Assembly: GCA_965116465.1 (NCBI GenBank)
Contig: OZ220687.1
Span: 806,001 to 870,000, forward strand
Source: VXNF01 sp965116465
Lineage (GTDB): Bacteria > Actinomycetota > Acidimicrobiia > Acidimicrobiales > CATQHL01
DNA: 64,000 bases
Direction of reading: 5' to 3'
In this document: one piece after another, positions 18,131 to 26,915 of the stretch
Numbering within the stretch: position 1 is the first letter of the stretch
How the letters are laid out: every line of letters begins with the position of its first letter
Translations under genes and position numbers: made by a program
Notes under the pieces: model-generated
The model's input: the letters and a program-made list of their open reading frames with translations, nothing else
Told to the model about the DNA's origin: nothing
Databases searched by the model: none

Positions 18131-19096
18131 GTGAGCGACACCCCGGTCGAGCCCCAGTTGAACGCCGCCCAGCAGGAGGTGCTCGAGCGGCTGCGGCGGC
18201 CGGCCTCCGAGCGCCCCACCTTCGACGCCGACCTGGCCCGCCGCCTCCGGGGGGAACTCGAGGGCAGCCTCGCCGAGTTGGCGAAGTCGGTCGATCCCGT
18301 CTCGCCGCTGTTCGTCGGCAAGCGAGAGCTGGCCGGGGTGTTCGGCTGCGAGGCGTCGTTCCTGCACGACGAGGAGCAGCTGTTCGCCTGGACCCCGCCC
18401 ATGGCCACCGGGGCTGTCGCACACAAGGCGATCGAGTTGGGGATCAACTGGCGGTCGCCGGACCCGGCGCCGGCGGATCTCGTCGACGCCGCCCTCGATT
18501 CGCTCACCCGCGGCGACACCGGCCTGGCCGACTGGCTGCACCGTTGCGGCGATGTCGAGCGGGCCGACCTGCGCAGCCTCGCCGTCAGCCGGACAGCCGC
18601 CTTCGGGGAGGGCTGGCCGCCGCTGCTGTCCCAGTGGCGCCCCACCACCGAGTCACGCTGCCGGGTGGAACTCTGCGACGGCCGCATCCAGCTCAACGGC
18701 AAGTACGACCTCACCCTCGGCACCCCCGACGGGCAGCGGGCCGGCAAGGTCATCGTCGACCTCAAGACCGGGCGCCGCCACACCCACATGCATCGCGAGG
18801 ACCTGCGCTTCTACGCCCTGCTGGAGACCCTCAAGCTGGGCACCCCGCCGCGCACGGTGGCGACCTACTACCTCGAGTCCGCCCAGATCGACATCGAGGA
18901 GGTCGACGAGAACCTCCTGGAGGTGGCCCTGCGCCGCACCGTCGACGGCATTCTCCGCTACGCCGAGTTGCACGGCCACCTGGGCCCGCCCGCCGAACCG
19001 ATCAAGCGACCCGGCCCACCCTGTCGCTGGTGCCCCCTCCGCGACGACTGCACCGAGGGCCGGGAGTACCTCGCCGAAGCCGACGACGACCGCTGA
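18131..19096 (+). CDS. RecB-family PD-(D/E)XK nuclease with probable Fe-S cluster
   Basis: 321 aa. The catalytic core GKYDLTLG...GKVIVDLKTGRR gives the PD-(D/E)XK Asp, Asp and Lys. The C-terminal CRWCPLRDDC triplet plus an upstream Cys (FGCEASFL, about residue 76) form the four-cysteine pattern of AddB/Cas4-type iron-sulphur nucleases. It is probably a DNA-processing exonuclease in repair. No cas genes are nearby, so a Cas4 role is not suggested. The start is GTG. Confidence 0.82.
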   Translation: MSDTPVEPQLNAAQQEVLERLRRPASERPTFDADLARRLRGELEGSLAELAKSVDPVSPLFVGKRELAGVFGCEASFLHDEEQLFAWTPPMATGAVAHKAIELGINWRSPDPAPADLVDAALDSLTRGDTGLADWLHRCGDVERADLRSLAVSRTAAFGEGWPPLLSQWRPTTESRCRVELCDGRIQLNGKYDLTLGTPDGQRAGKVIVDLKTGRRHTHMHREDLRFYALLETLKLGTPPRTVATYYLESAQIDIEEVDENLLEVALRRTVDGILRYAELHGHLGPPAEPIKRPGPPCRWCPLRDDCTEGREYLAEADDDR

Positions 19097-19114
19097 CCGT
19101 CAGCGACCGCGGCG

Positions 19115-19819
19115 TCAGTCGGCGGGTGCGGGAGGTGCCCGATCATCGGGGCTGCGACCGGCGAGATCGGTGATCGCCCCCGGCGGCCCCTCGTCGCCGG
19201 TGTAGTCGGCGGAGACCACCGGCGCCTCGAAGCGGGTGCTGATCGGCACCACGCCGGCCCACCACGGCCCGGCGATGTCGTCGGGCTCGTCGATGGGGTC
19301 GCCGGTGCGCACCTTGGCCGAGGCCTCGGCCAGCGGCAACTCCAGCACCAGCGTGCGCCGCAGGTCGATCTCCGACGGCGGCCGGGAGGTGTCCCAGTTG
19401 GCCACGATGTGGTCGGTGATGAGCTGCAGGGCGTAACGCTTGCGCTCCTCGCCCTCGATACGCGTGGCCTTCCCCCGCACCACAACCGAGCGGTAGTTCA
19501 TCGAGTTGTGGAACGGCGTGCGGGCCATCACCAGCCCGTCCAGGTGCGTGACGGTCACGCAGATCTCCTCGCCCTCCCCGGTGCCGAGCAGGTGGTTGGC
19601 GGCGGCGCCATGCAGGTACAGCCGCTCCCCGTCCCGCCCGTACGCCATCGGCAGCACCAGCGGCCCGTCCGGCGTCGTCACCCCCACATGCGCGATCAGC
19701 CCCGCATCCAGGATCGCCAGCACATCGTCCCGCTCGTACCGGGCCCGCGGGGCACCCCGCCGCACCCGAGTCCGCGCCGAAGCCGGCCCGGCTCCACCGA
19801 CCGTGTGTGAATCACCCAC
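19115..19819 (-). CDS. PPOX-fold flavin/F420-type oxidoreductase (pyridoxamine 5'-phosphate oxidase family)
   Basis: 234 aa. The split beta-barrel pattern VLAILDAGLIAHVGV, LPMAYGRDGERLYLHGAAANHLL and FHNSMNYRSVVVRGKA matches the NimA-like branch of the PPOX family. It likely binds FMN or F420 and reduces a small molecule; true PLP biosynthesis is unlikely. The GTG at 19819 is eight nt after TACGAT at 19828-19833 (minus strand), a leaderless start, so longer upstream readings are rejected. Confidence 0.78.
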   Translation of the reverse strand: MGDSHTVGGAGPASARTRVRRGAPRARYERDDVLAILDAGLIAHVGVTTPDGPLVLPMAYGRDGERLYLHGAAANHLLGTGEGEEICVTVTHLDGLVMARTPFHNSMNYRSVVVRGKATRIEGEERKRYALQLITDHIVANWDTSRPPSEIDLRRTLVLELPLAEASAKVRTGDPIDEPDDIAGPWWAGVVPISTRFEAPVVSADYTGDEGPPGAITDLAGRSPDDRAPPAPAD

Positions 19820-19870
19820 AGGCTCGGATCGTACCGAGCGAAGCCCCAACCAGGGTCGCCCATCAGCCTC

Positions 19871-19884
19871 GTTACATGTAACAT
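19871..19884 (+). promoter_or_regulatory. mazE promoter box and candidate palindromic operator
   Basis: The perfect 12-bp palindrome GTTACATGTAAC (19871-19882) overlaps a -10-like TAACAT (19879-19884) that ends seven nt before the antitoxin ATG. MazE-type antitoxins usually repress their own promoter; this placement fits direct occlusion of RNA polymerase on a leaderless transcript. Confidence 0.6.
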
Positions 19885-19891
19885 CTTCCCT

Positions 19892-20113
19892 ATGGCAATT
19901 CCCGAGGAGCACACGACGTCTGCCGGGCGGGTTCGCCGCTACCGTCAGAGGATGAAGGAGCAGGGGATGCGACCGATCCAGCTCTGGGTGACCGACACAC
20001 GAACCTCGGCGTTCGCCGCCGAGGCACACCGGCAGTCGGCCGCAGTCGCCGCCGGCGATCACGCAGCCGACGATCAGGCGTTCATCGACGCACTCAGCCT
20101 CGACGACACATGA
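19892..20113 (+). CDS. mazE: MazE-like antitoxin (DUF3018 type)
   Basis: 73 aa. The N-terminal RVRRYRQRMKEQGMRPIQLW segment is characteristic of the MazE-like DUF3018 family, a short DNA-binding region followed by an acidic tail (GDHAADDQAFIDALSLDDT) that would wrap the toxin. The stop overlaps the mazF start by four bases (ATGA), implying translational coupling. Confidence 0.85.
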   Translation: MAIPEEHTTSAGRVRRYRQRMKEQGMRPIQLWVTDTRTSAFAAEAHRQSAAVAAGDHAADDQAFIDALSLDDT

Positions 20114-20442
20114 GGCGTGGCGAGATCTGGACCGCAGCCGCCGGCAGCGGCTACGTGGGCAAACCCCGGCCGGTCGTGATCATCCAGGACGACCGGTTCG
20201 ACGCAACCGACTCGGTGACGGTGTGCGCCTTCACGACCGATCCCACCGAGGCACCCCTGATCCGGCTGCCGGTCGTTCCTGATCAGGACAACGGCCTCCG
20301 GGAACCGTGCAGCCTGATGGTCGACAAGATCACAACCATGCCGAGAGCGAAGGCGGGCGAGCACGTCGGACGTCTCGCCGAGGACGACATGGTCAGGCTG
20401 GGCCGCGCGGTCGTCGTCTTCCTCGGCCTCGCCGGCAGCTGA
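20110..20442 (+). CDS. mazF: MazF/PemK-family endoribonuclease toxin
   Basis: 110 aa. It begins MRRGEIWTAA, then GKPRPVVIIQDDRFD, the standard PemK/MazF opening (RG[ED]IW, RPVVIVS). The later S-L-M-V-D-K-I-T-T segment matches the catalytic Thr/Ser region. It cleaves specific sites in RNA when free of MazE. No truncation is evident. Confidence 0.9.
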   Translation: MRRGEIWTAAAGSGYVGKPRPVVIIQDDRFDATDSVTVCAFTTDPTEAPLIRLPVVPDQDNGLREPCSLMVDKITTMPRAKAGEHVGRLAEDDMVRLGRAVVVFLGLAGS

Positions 20443-20461
20443 AGGCCCATATGCGATCAGC

Positions 20462-22453
20462 ATGACGGCGCGTACGGCCGGCGGGCCGGTGTTGGTATGC
20501 ACGCTGGTCCTGGCGGCGGCTCTGGTCTCCTGCGGCGATTCCTCCGGGCAGTCCCTGTCGCTCGAGGAGTACGCCTCCTGGTGTTCCGAGTCGTCACCGC
20601 TGGCTGTCGCCGGACCACGGGCTGGACCGGCCGGCGGATTCGGCGACCTCGGAGACGCGGCGGCGACGGTGGATGCGCTGGTCGAGGACTACGAGTCGAT
20701 CACCCCGCCGGCGGAGGTGGCGGCCTTCCACGGCTGGACGCTGGAGGAACTCCGAGCCGCCGCGGCGGTGATCGATGAGATGCCGAGCTTCGAGGACATG
20801 TCGTCGGCGGAGGAATTCGTCGAACTGATGGAGTTGGAGCGCGACGTGGAATATGCCCTTGCGGGCATCACCGAGGACTTGGACGAGGCGTCGGCGGCGC
20901 TGGCGCTGTCGCCGACTGTCCGGGGGCCGCTGACCGCGAGCGGCTGCCTTCCGCTGCTGCCACCGACCGACGCGCAGTACGCCCCCGCCGGTTCGGCGAT
21001 CGTCATCAGCTGGGAGCCGGCGCCGGGCGCGGACTCCTACACCGTCTATTTCGACGACTTCTTCGACAGCTCGAGTTGCCGGGTGGATTCCGATGGCTAT
21101 GCCAGGTTCTGTGACGAACTCGCGGCCGAGGTGCTCATCCCGAGATTCGTACATATCCGCCCCGCGCGGGGCGAGGAGTACTGGGTGACCGCCTGCAACA
21201 GCTGGCACTGCACCACCATCGACGGCGAAAGTCCCGCCGGACTCATCACGGAGCCCGAACCCACTGCGGCCCCAACTGAGCCCGAACCCTCACCGGCGCC
21301 ACCGACGTCGATCCTCACCGAGATCTCCCAGGTGGACTTCGAGGCCTCCGCCCCGGAGGGATACACGGCCGTCACCGTTTGGGACTTCGGTTCGGTCTGG
21401 GGCACGCCCGCCCGGTTCACCGACGACTCCGACGCCGGCATGGTGGTGTACATGCTGCTCGGCGAGGCGGGCGGCTGCAGCGTCGCCGACGCTCATGCGG
21501 AGCGGGACGCCACGGCCTACATCCGCACGGCGCCGCTGGGGTATCTCGACAGCTTCGAGTCCGCCACGGTGTGCCGCAGCACCAGCGAGACGTGGGACTC
21601 AGGCTGGGAGGGGCTGCGGATAACGCACCTGCGCGTCTTCGACGACGCCAGCCCGACGAACGTCACGGAGTACGTCTACGACGACGAGACCGGGCGGTAC
21701 CTCGCCACATCACCTGCGCCGGCGGCGAACCGAACCGCGGTGTCGTCGGCGACCGGGACGCAGGAGGAGTGTTCCCGCCTGTGGGCACGCGAGCCGTACC
21801 TCCCGTTCTCCGAAGCGATCCGGATGTGCGGCGGCGATGTCGAGGCTCTCCGGGCCGCACACGTCGAAGCGTGCGCCACCGGCGACCCCGCCGATGCCGG
21901 GCTCGGGTGGAGAACCTACGCCGAGTTCGCGCGGGACAGCGAGATCGAGGCCAGATCCCGCGCCGACGGGGCCTACTCCGCCGACGACGAGGTCGAGGCC
22001 GCGTACTACGAGGATCTGGCGGACCGGTACGCCACCGAGGCCACCGAGGCTGAGAACCTCGCAGTTGAGGCCACGACCGCCGAGACGGATCGGCGAGCGA
22101 GGATCATCGCCGAGCGCGGCGTGGCGTCGTGGCCCGAAGCCTGCGAGCAGATGACCGACGAGCTGTGGCGACTCGACCTCTACCGCCTGACGGACGTAGG
22201 GCCCGACCTGGCGGCACACTTCGGCGAACTGGCCAACGTTGTCTGTGGTGGATACACCCACGACCTCGGCGACCTCTGCGGCGGGATCGACTTCCTCGAG
22301 GCCGGCGCGGACGCCCTCGGCGGCAGCCTGGACGCCTTGGGCGCCATGTTCGAAGCTCTCGGCACCGGGCTCGAGGCCTTCGGCGAGGGTCTCGGCGGTC
22401 TCGCCGAAGGCCTCGGGGGCGTCCTGGAAGGCGTCTTCAGCATCTTCGGCTGA
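20462..22453 (+). CDS. Large secreted lipoprotein of unknown function
   Basis: 663 aa, not recognised. A signal peptide ends in the lipobox LVSC (Cys at about residue 24). Then follow an alpha-helical acidic region (~30-150), a fibronectin-III-like beta segment (SAIVISWEPAPGADSYTVYF), and a Pro/Glu/Thr-rich linker near residue 265 (EPEPTAAPTEPEP). A Cys-containing domain (~285-400) and a charged helical region (~480-560) come next. The last ~55 residues are built almost only of Gly, Leu, Ala, Glu and Phe in a repeating LGGxLxALGxxFEALG pattern that would form an amphipathic or membrane-active helix. The start lies 19 nt after mazF, but a shared function is not implied. Confidence 0.7.
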   Translation: MTARTAGGPVLVCTLVLAAALVSCGDSSGQSLSLEEYASWCSESSPLAVAGPRAGPAGGFGDLGDAAATVDALVEDYESITPPAEVAAFHGWTLEELRAAAAVIDEMPSFEDMSSAEEFVELMELERDVEYALAGITEDLDEASAALALSPTVRGPLTASGCLPLLPPTDAQYAPAGSAIVISWEPAPGADSYTVYFDDFFDSSSCRVDSDGYARFCDELAAEVLIPRFVHIRPARGEEYWVTACNSWHCTTIDGESPAGLITEPEPTAAPTEPEPSPAPPTSILTEISQVDFEASAPEGYTAVTVWDFGSVWGTPARFTDDSDAGMVVYMLLGEAGGCSVADAHAERDATAYIRTAPLGYLDSFESATVCRSTSETWDSGWEGLRITHLRVFDDASPTNVTEYVYDDETGRYLATSPAPAANRTAVSSATGTQEECSRLWAREPYLPFSEAIRMCGGDVEALRAAHVEACATGDPADAGLGWRTYAEFARDSEIEARSRADGAYSADDEVEAAYYEDLADRYATEATEAENLAVEATTAETDRRARIIAERGVASWPEACEQMTDELWRLDLYRLTDVGPDLAAHFGELANVVCGGYTHDLGDLCGGIDFLEAGADALGGSLDALGAMFEALGTGLEAFGEGLGGLAEGLGGVLEGVFSIFG

Positions 22454-22570
22454 TCGGCCCGAGCCCCGAGGATCCCGCTCCTCGTGATCCACGGAATCCA
22501 ATGCTCGTGCAAAGACTTCAATTTGGCTTCAGCACACCGATTCTTCCCTGGTCACACCGATGTTGACCCC

Positions 22571-22600
22571 TTGCCCAACTGCGAGCCGGAAGTCTAAGAT
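22571..22600 (+). promoter_or_regulatory. Candidate sigma70-type promoter of the ABC importer operon
   Basis: TTGCCC (22571-22576) and TAAGAT (22595-22600) are 18 nt apart. Transcription would start near 22607, about 50 nt before the first gene. The rest of the gap 22454-22656 shows no gene and no recognisable riboswitch. Confidence 0.45.
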
Positions 22601-22656
22601 TCGGTCGGCTCCGCACGAATGCGAGGCCGCTTACTCAAACTCGTCCGGGGGGCATC

Positions 22657-23658
22657 ATGGGACTCAGGAGTAAACGTTGGCGGTTCGTCGCGGCGGTGCT
22701 TGCCGTCGCCTTGTTGGGCGCAGCCTGTGGGGACGACGAGGAGGACGTCAACCTGGTCGCGGTCGCCGGTTCGAGCGAGGACTTCATCTCGCTCGTTTCC
22801 ACGGCTGCCTGGGAGATCCTCGCCGAAGAGGGCATCATCGTCGAGCAACGGTTCCTCGAGGATGCGTCGACCGCCATCCAGGCCGTGACGCGGGGCGACG
22901 CGCAGATCGCCAACAACATCGGCGTCAACGTCGGCGTTCCCGCGGTCGAAGCGGGGGCGAACATCGTCGACGTGGTCGCCACGCAGCGACCCACGTGGGC
23001 CCTCGCCGTGGCACCCGACATCAACTCGTTCGCCGATCTGGAGGGCAAGCGTCTGGCCGTGCACGGCGAGGCCTCGTTCACGCGGGCCGTCTCGCAGTAC
23101 TTCAGCAGGCTGCACGGCTTCACGTACGAGGAGCTGATCATTCCGGGCTCGGAGGTGCGTGCCGAGGCGCTGGCGCAGGGTCAGATCGACGCGTCGGTCA
23201 TCGACCTGCCCGACATCGTGCAGCTCGCCAAGACGTACCCCGGCAAGTTCAAGGTGCTCAGCACCATCGGCGAGGAGTTCCCCGAGCTCATCGAGCAGGA
23301 CATGTGGCTGGACCGCGAGTGGGCCGAGGACAACCCCGAGCTCGCCACCAAGGTCGTCGAGGCGGTCGTGGCGGCGATGCGCAAGCTCACCGCCGACAGC
23401 GACTATGCGCTGCAGCTGGCGGAGGAGCGGCTCCCCGAGATGGACAGCGACGTCCTCGAGGAGCTCGTCGTCGAGTACTCCGAACGTGGCCTCTGGCCCG
23501 CGGACGGGTTGCTGACCCCGGCCCGGGCGCTGGACACGCTGCAGTTCTTCAACGACGTGGAGGAGATCGACATCGCCGTGCCGACCGATGACGCCGGCCT
23601 GTCGAAGTACTTCGACTTCTCGTACCTCCGGTCTGCGCTGAGCGAACTGGACGGCTGA
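22657..23658 (+). CDS. ABC transporter substrate-binding lipoprotein (NMT1/SsuA-like)
   Basis: 333 aa. A basic N-terminus and hydrophobic stretch end in the lipobox LGAAC (Cys near residue 24), so it is anchored outside the membrane. The body has the two-lobe fold of the NMT1/SsuA/ThiY group (GDAQIANNIGVNVGVPAVEAG in the first lobe, GQIDASVIDLPD in the second). Relatives bind sulfonates, taurine, nitrate or thiamine precursors; the ligand here is not evident. Confidence 0.85.
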   Translation: MGLRSKRWRFVAAVLAVALLGAACGDDEEDVNLVAVAGSSEDFISLVSTAAWEILAEEGIIVEQRFLEDASTAIQAVTRGDAQIANNIGVNVGVPAVEAGANIVDVVATQRPTWALAVAPDINSFADLEGKRLAVHGEASFTRAVSQYFSRLHGFTYEELIIPGSEVRAEALAQGQIDASVIDLPDIVQLAKTYPGKFKVLSTIGEEFPELIEQDMWLDREWAEDNPELATKVVEAVVAAMRKLTADSDYALQLAEERLPEMDSDVLEELVVEYSERGLWPADGLLTPARALDTLQFFNDVEEIDIAVPTDDAGLSKYFDFSYLRSALSELDG

Positions 23659-23676
23659 CAGACAAGACTCGCCGCC

Positions 23677-24513
23677 GTGGCCGACCAACCGACACAGCTT
23701 GCCGGCCAGGCCACGGCGGAGGGGCCGCCTGCCGCGGCGCGGCGACGGCGCCTCTCCGGCAACGGGCCGCGCCTCGCCGTCGGTCTGCTGTCGGTAATAG
23801 CGGGCCTGCTGGCGTGGGACGTCTACACGCGGACGGCGGGTGATCAGCTCTTCACCCCCACGGTCCCGTCGATCGCGTCGGCCTTCTGGGATCTGCTCGG
23901 CGAGCGCGAGTTCTGGGCGTCGTACGCCACCACGCTCGAGCCGTTCTTCTACGGGTGGGCCTCGGCGCTGGTCCTGGGCCTGACGCTCGGCCTCGTCATG
24001 GGTCTCAGCAGGGCCGTCACGACGGTGTCGATGCCGCACCTGGGCTTCTTCAACACCCTCCCCGTCTCCACGCTGGTACCGGTCGTGGTGATCGTGTTCG
24101 GCATCGACATGGTTGCCCGTTCCGCCGTGGTGTTCCTCTTCGCCATCGTCGAGGTCACCCTCACCACGGCCTCGGGCGTGCGGTTCGTCGACAGGGACCT
24201 CATGGACATGGGTCGATCGTTCGGCCTGAGGCGGATCAGGCGGCTGACGCGCATCATCCTCCCCGGAGCGGCCCCGGGCATCGCGGCGGCGGTCCGGGTG
24301 GGCACCGGTCGCGCCGTCGTCGGCATGGTCGTCATGGAGTTGCTGCTGGTCTCGGTCGGCGTGGGCAAGCTCATCAGCCGGAGCCGGGACCTCTTCCAGG
24401 CGCCCCGGCTCTACGCGGTGGTGGTCTCCCTGGCGATCTTCGCGCTCGCCGTCCACGCACTCATGCAGGCGCTCGAGCGGCGCTCGCAACGATGGAGAGG
24501 AGCGGCACCGTGA
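23677..24513 (+). CDS. ABC transporter permease (BPD inner-membrane component)
   Basis: 278 aa with about six transmembrane helices. The EAA loop that contacts the ATPase is visible as DMGRSFGLRRIRRLTRIILPGAAPG. GTG start. The stop overlaps the ATPase start by four bases (GTGA). One of two different permeases in this importer, so the pore is probably heterodimeric. Confidence 0.85.
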   Translation: MADQPTQLAGQATAEGPPAAARRRRLSGNGPRLAVGLLSVIAGLLAWDVYTRTAGDQLFTPTVPSIASAFWDLLGEREFWASYATTLEPFFYGWASALVLGLTLGLVMGLSRAVTTVSMPHLGFFNTLPVSTLVPVVVIVFGIDMVARSAVVFLFAIVEVTLTTASGVRFVDRDLMDMGRSFGLRRIRRLTRIILPGAAPGIAAAVRVGTGRAVVGMVVMELLLVSVGVGKLISRSRDLFQAPRLYAVVVSLAIFALAVHALMQALERRSQRWRGAAP

Positions 24514-25298
24514 TCGAACTGCGCAATGTCGGGATGACCTTCGAGCGCGACGGCGAACCGTTCCAGGCCCTCGACGACGTGACCTTCACCATCGACGACG
24601 GCGAGTTCACCACGATCATCGGCCCGTCGGGATGCGGCAAGACCACGCTGCTGAAGATCATCGCCGGCCTCCTCGAGCCCACCGCCGGCACGGTCGCCGT
24701 GGACGGCGAGGTCGTGGACGGGCCGGGGCCCAACCGGGCCCTCGTGTTCCAGAACTTCGTCCTGTTGCCCTGGGCGACGGTTCTCGACAACGCCGCCTTC
24801 GGTCTCGAGGCCCGGGGCATGAAGAAGGAGGAGCGCCACCGCGTGGCCGCCGAGCAACTGGCCCGCGTCGGCCTGGTGGGGTTCGAGAATCACTACCCGC
24901 GGGAGCTCTCGGGCGGCATGCAGCAGAGAGTCGGCATCGCCCGGGCGCTGGCGGTCGATCCCGCCAACCTGCTCATGGACGAGCCCTTCGGGGCGCTCGA
25001 CGCCCTGACCCGCCAGCTGATGCAGAAGGACCTCCTCGCCCTCTGGCAGGACTCCGAACCCCGAACGGCCGCGTTCGTCACCCACAGCATGGACGAGGCG
25101 GTCTTCCTGTCCGACAAGGTCGTCCTGATGAACACCCGGCCGGGCCGCATCGAGGAGATCATCGACGTCCCGTTCGGACGCCCCCGCCAACACGAGATCA
25201 CGGCGAGCGCCGAGTACAACGAGTTCACCAACCTCCTGTGGTCCAAGCTCGAAGGCATGCAGCGGATCGACATGGAGTCGCGGGAGGGTCCCCCTTGA
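24510..25298 (+). CDS. ABC transporter ATP-binding protein (SsuB/TauB/ThiZ type)
   Basis: 262 aa. Walker A GPSGCGKTT, signature LSGGMQQRVGIARAL, Walker B LLMDEPFGALD and H-loop VTHSMDEA are all intact. GTG start at 24510 with GAGAGGAG upstream; an ATG at 24492 would put the ribosome binding site inside the gene. It powers the importer with the flanking permeases. Confidence 0.9.
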   Translation: MIELRNVGMTFERDGEPFQALDDVTFTIDDGEFTTIIGPSGCGKTTLLKIIAGLLEPTAGTVAVDGEVVDGPGPNRALVFQNFVLLPWATVLDNAAFGLEARGMKKEERHRVAAEQLARVGLVGFENHYPRELSGGMQQRVGIARALAVDPANLLMDEPFGALDALTRQLMQKDLLALWQDSEPRTAAFVTHSMDEAVFLSDKVVLMNTRPGRIEEIIDVPFGRPRQHEITASAEYNEFTNLLWSKLEGMQRIDMESREGPP

Positions 25299-26035
25299 GG
25301 CGGCACCGCAACCGCATCCTCCAGGTCGTCTCGGTCGCCGTCGCACTCGCGGCCTGGGAGGTCGTCGGCCTTCTCGGCCTCTCCACGGCGCTGCCGCCGT
25401 TCCATTCGGTGGCCGCCACCCTCCGCCACCTGGTCACCGACGAGCGCTTCCTCGACGGGGCGATCTCGACGGCCCTCGCCATCGTGATCGCCTTCCCCCT
25501 CACCGTCGTGGCCGGCGTGCTGCTGGGCGTGGCCATGGCCGTGGCGCGACCGGCCCGCTGGTCACTGGATCCCTATCTCACGCTGGGCCTCTCGCTACCG
25601 CTCGTCAGCGTGATTCCCGTGATCATCAGCATCTTCGGTCTGGGCCGGCCGACCATCATGGCGGTCATCGTCGTCTACACGCTGCCCGTGCTCGTCCTCA
25701 ACACCGCGGCGGGCATCGGCGGTGTCGACCCCGAGCAGGTGTCCATGGCCCACTCGTTCGAGGCCAGGTGGCCCCTCGTGCTGCGCCGGGTGATGCTCCC
25801 GGCGGCGTTGCCGCTGGTCGTCGCCGGCATCCGCCTGGCGGCGGGACGCGCCGTCAAGGGCGCCATCATCGCCGAGCAGATCGTGGGCCTCATCGGCCTG
25901 GGCGGGATCATCCAGCGCTACGGCGGCGCCTTCGCCGTCGAGGAGCTGTACGCGGCCATCCTGTTCATCGGCGTGGGAGGCGCACTCGTCGTCTTCGCCA
26001 TCGGACGCCTCGAACGACGCGTCGTCGTGGTATGA
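25295..26035 (+). CDS. ABC transporter permease (second subunit)
   Basis: 246 aa, about six transmembrane helices. Its EAA loop is MAHSFEARWPLVLRRVMLPAALP. The TTG at 25295 overlaps the ATPase stop (TTGA) and is preceded by GGGAGGG, matching the coupled style of the operon; in-frame codons upstream lie inside the ATPase gene. It is clearly different from the other permease, so this is not a recent duplication. Confidence 0.82.
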   Translation: MRRHRNRILQVVSVAVALAAWEVVGLLGLSTALPPFHSVAATLRHLVTDERFLDGAISTALAIVIAFPLTVVAGVLLGVAMAVARPARWSLDPYLTLGLSLPLVSVIPVIISIFGLGRPTIMAVIVVYTLPVLVLNTAAGIGGVDPEQVSMAHSFEARWPLVLRRVMLPAALPLVVAGIRLAAGRAVKGAIIAEQIVGLIGLGGIIQRYGGAFAVEELYAAILFIGVGGALVVFAIGRLERRVVVV

Positions 26036-26054
26036 CGGAAGAGAACGAAGGGAA

Positions 26055-26279
26055 CTAGCTGGACGTCGCGAAGGCCCGGTCGTCGCCACCCCACGCCCGC
26101 TTGGCGACCTCGAAGTCGAACCTGCCCTCCTCGCCCAGCATCGCCACGACTTCCAACCGGCGCCGCACGTTGACGATCTCCCGCAGCGCCGCATCGGCGG
26201 TCTCAGCCAGCGTCGTCGTACCCAGAATCTCCGCCGCCTGCACCGCGATCTCCTGATCCACTACCACAGATGCCTTCAT
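26055..26279 (-). CDS. VapB-type antitoxin without a toxin partner
   Basis: 74 aa. The opening MKASVVVDQEIAVQAAEILG and the central TLAETADAALREIV followed by VNVRRRLE are typical of VapB antitoxins that pair with PIN toxins. No PIN gene is adjacent on the minus strand (the next gene is DUF488), so this is an orphan or remnant. It is convergent with the ABC importer. Confidence 0.7.
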   Translation of the reverse strand: MKASVVVDQEIAVQAAEILGTTTLAETADAALREIVNVRRRLEVVAMLGEEGRFDFEVAKRAWGGDDRAFATSS

Positions 26280-26332
26280 CAGTTGAACAGGCTATTCCCT
26301 CGCCCCTCGGCCAGCGCCGGCGCTGCGCGTCG

Positions 26333-26740
26333 TCACAGCTCCTGCACGACAACGGAGTACTGCTGCACGGCGAGGTCCAGGATGGCCGAGCGGTGACATT
26401 CGAGGTGTTGACGCTCGTAGCACAGCAGGGCGATCCGCATGGAGCTGGCCAACTCCATGATCTCCGCCAGGACCGCCGACCCGACATCTCTCAGGTAGTC
26501 CTCGTACCGCTCCCGGTCGAACGAGTCGCGGTTGTCCCGGGGATTGCCGAGTGCCCGCTCGTGGCGGTACTCGATGCCGGCCTCGGCGAGGGCCTGGCTC
26601 AGCGGCTTCTTCGAGAGGCCCGGCTTGCGCGAGATCGGGTTCAGACGGACGTCGACGAGAAGCTCCACCTCGCCGGCCCGAAGCACGTCGATCAACTCGG
26701 CGACGCTGCGTCCCTGATAGCCGACGGAAACGATCGTCAT
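26333..26740 (-). CDS. DUF488 family protein
   Basis: 135 aa from the ATG at 26740. MTIVSVGYQGRSVAELIDVL matches the DUF488 opening, followed by LLVDVRLNPISRKPG and the Cys-rich ALLCYERQHLECHRSAIL. Family members are often found near DNA repair or defence genes; biochemical role unknown. An alternative GTG at 26815 would add 25 residues that do not look like the family. The last 50 bases before VapB hold nothing visible. Confidence 0.75.
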   Translation of the reverse strand: MTIVSVGYQGRSVAELIDVLRAGEVELLVDVRLNPISRKPGLSKKPLSQALAEAGIEYRHERALGNPRDNRDSFDRERYEDYLRDVGSAVLAEIMELASSMRIALLCYERQHLECHRSAILDLAVQQYSVVVQEL

Positions 26741-26915
26741 CTCCGGCTGATCGGCGTGGCCCCCGAGGCCCGCCAGTGCACCGTCCGCGGCACTCAACTT
26801 TCGCAATTGGAGCACTGTTTCTTTCGGAATCCGAGCACCTTGACGTTCGTAATCCGAGCGGCTCGTGGTTCGGAACCGGAGGCCGGGGATGCCCCTGAGA
26901 TCGGACTCTCCCCGC

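Noticed and set aside
18131..19096. Cas4
   Set aside because: Fe-S RecB-type nucleases are also common in general repair, and no CRISPR repeats or cas genes occur in the window.
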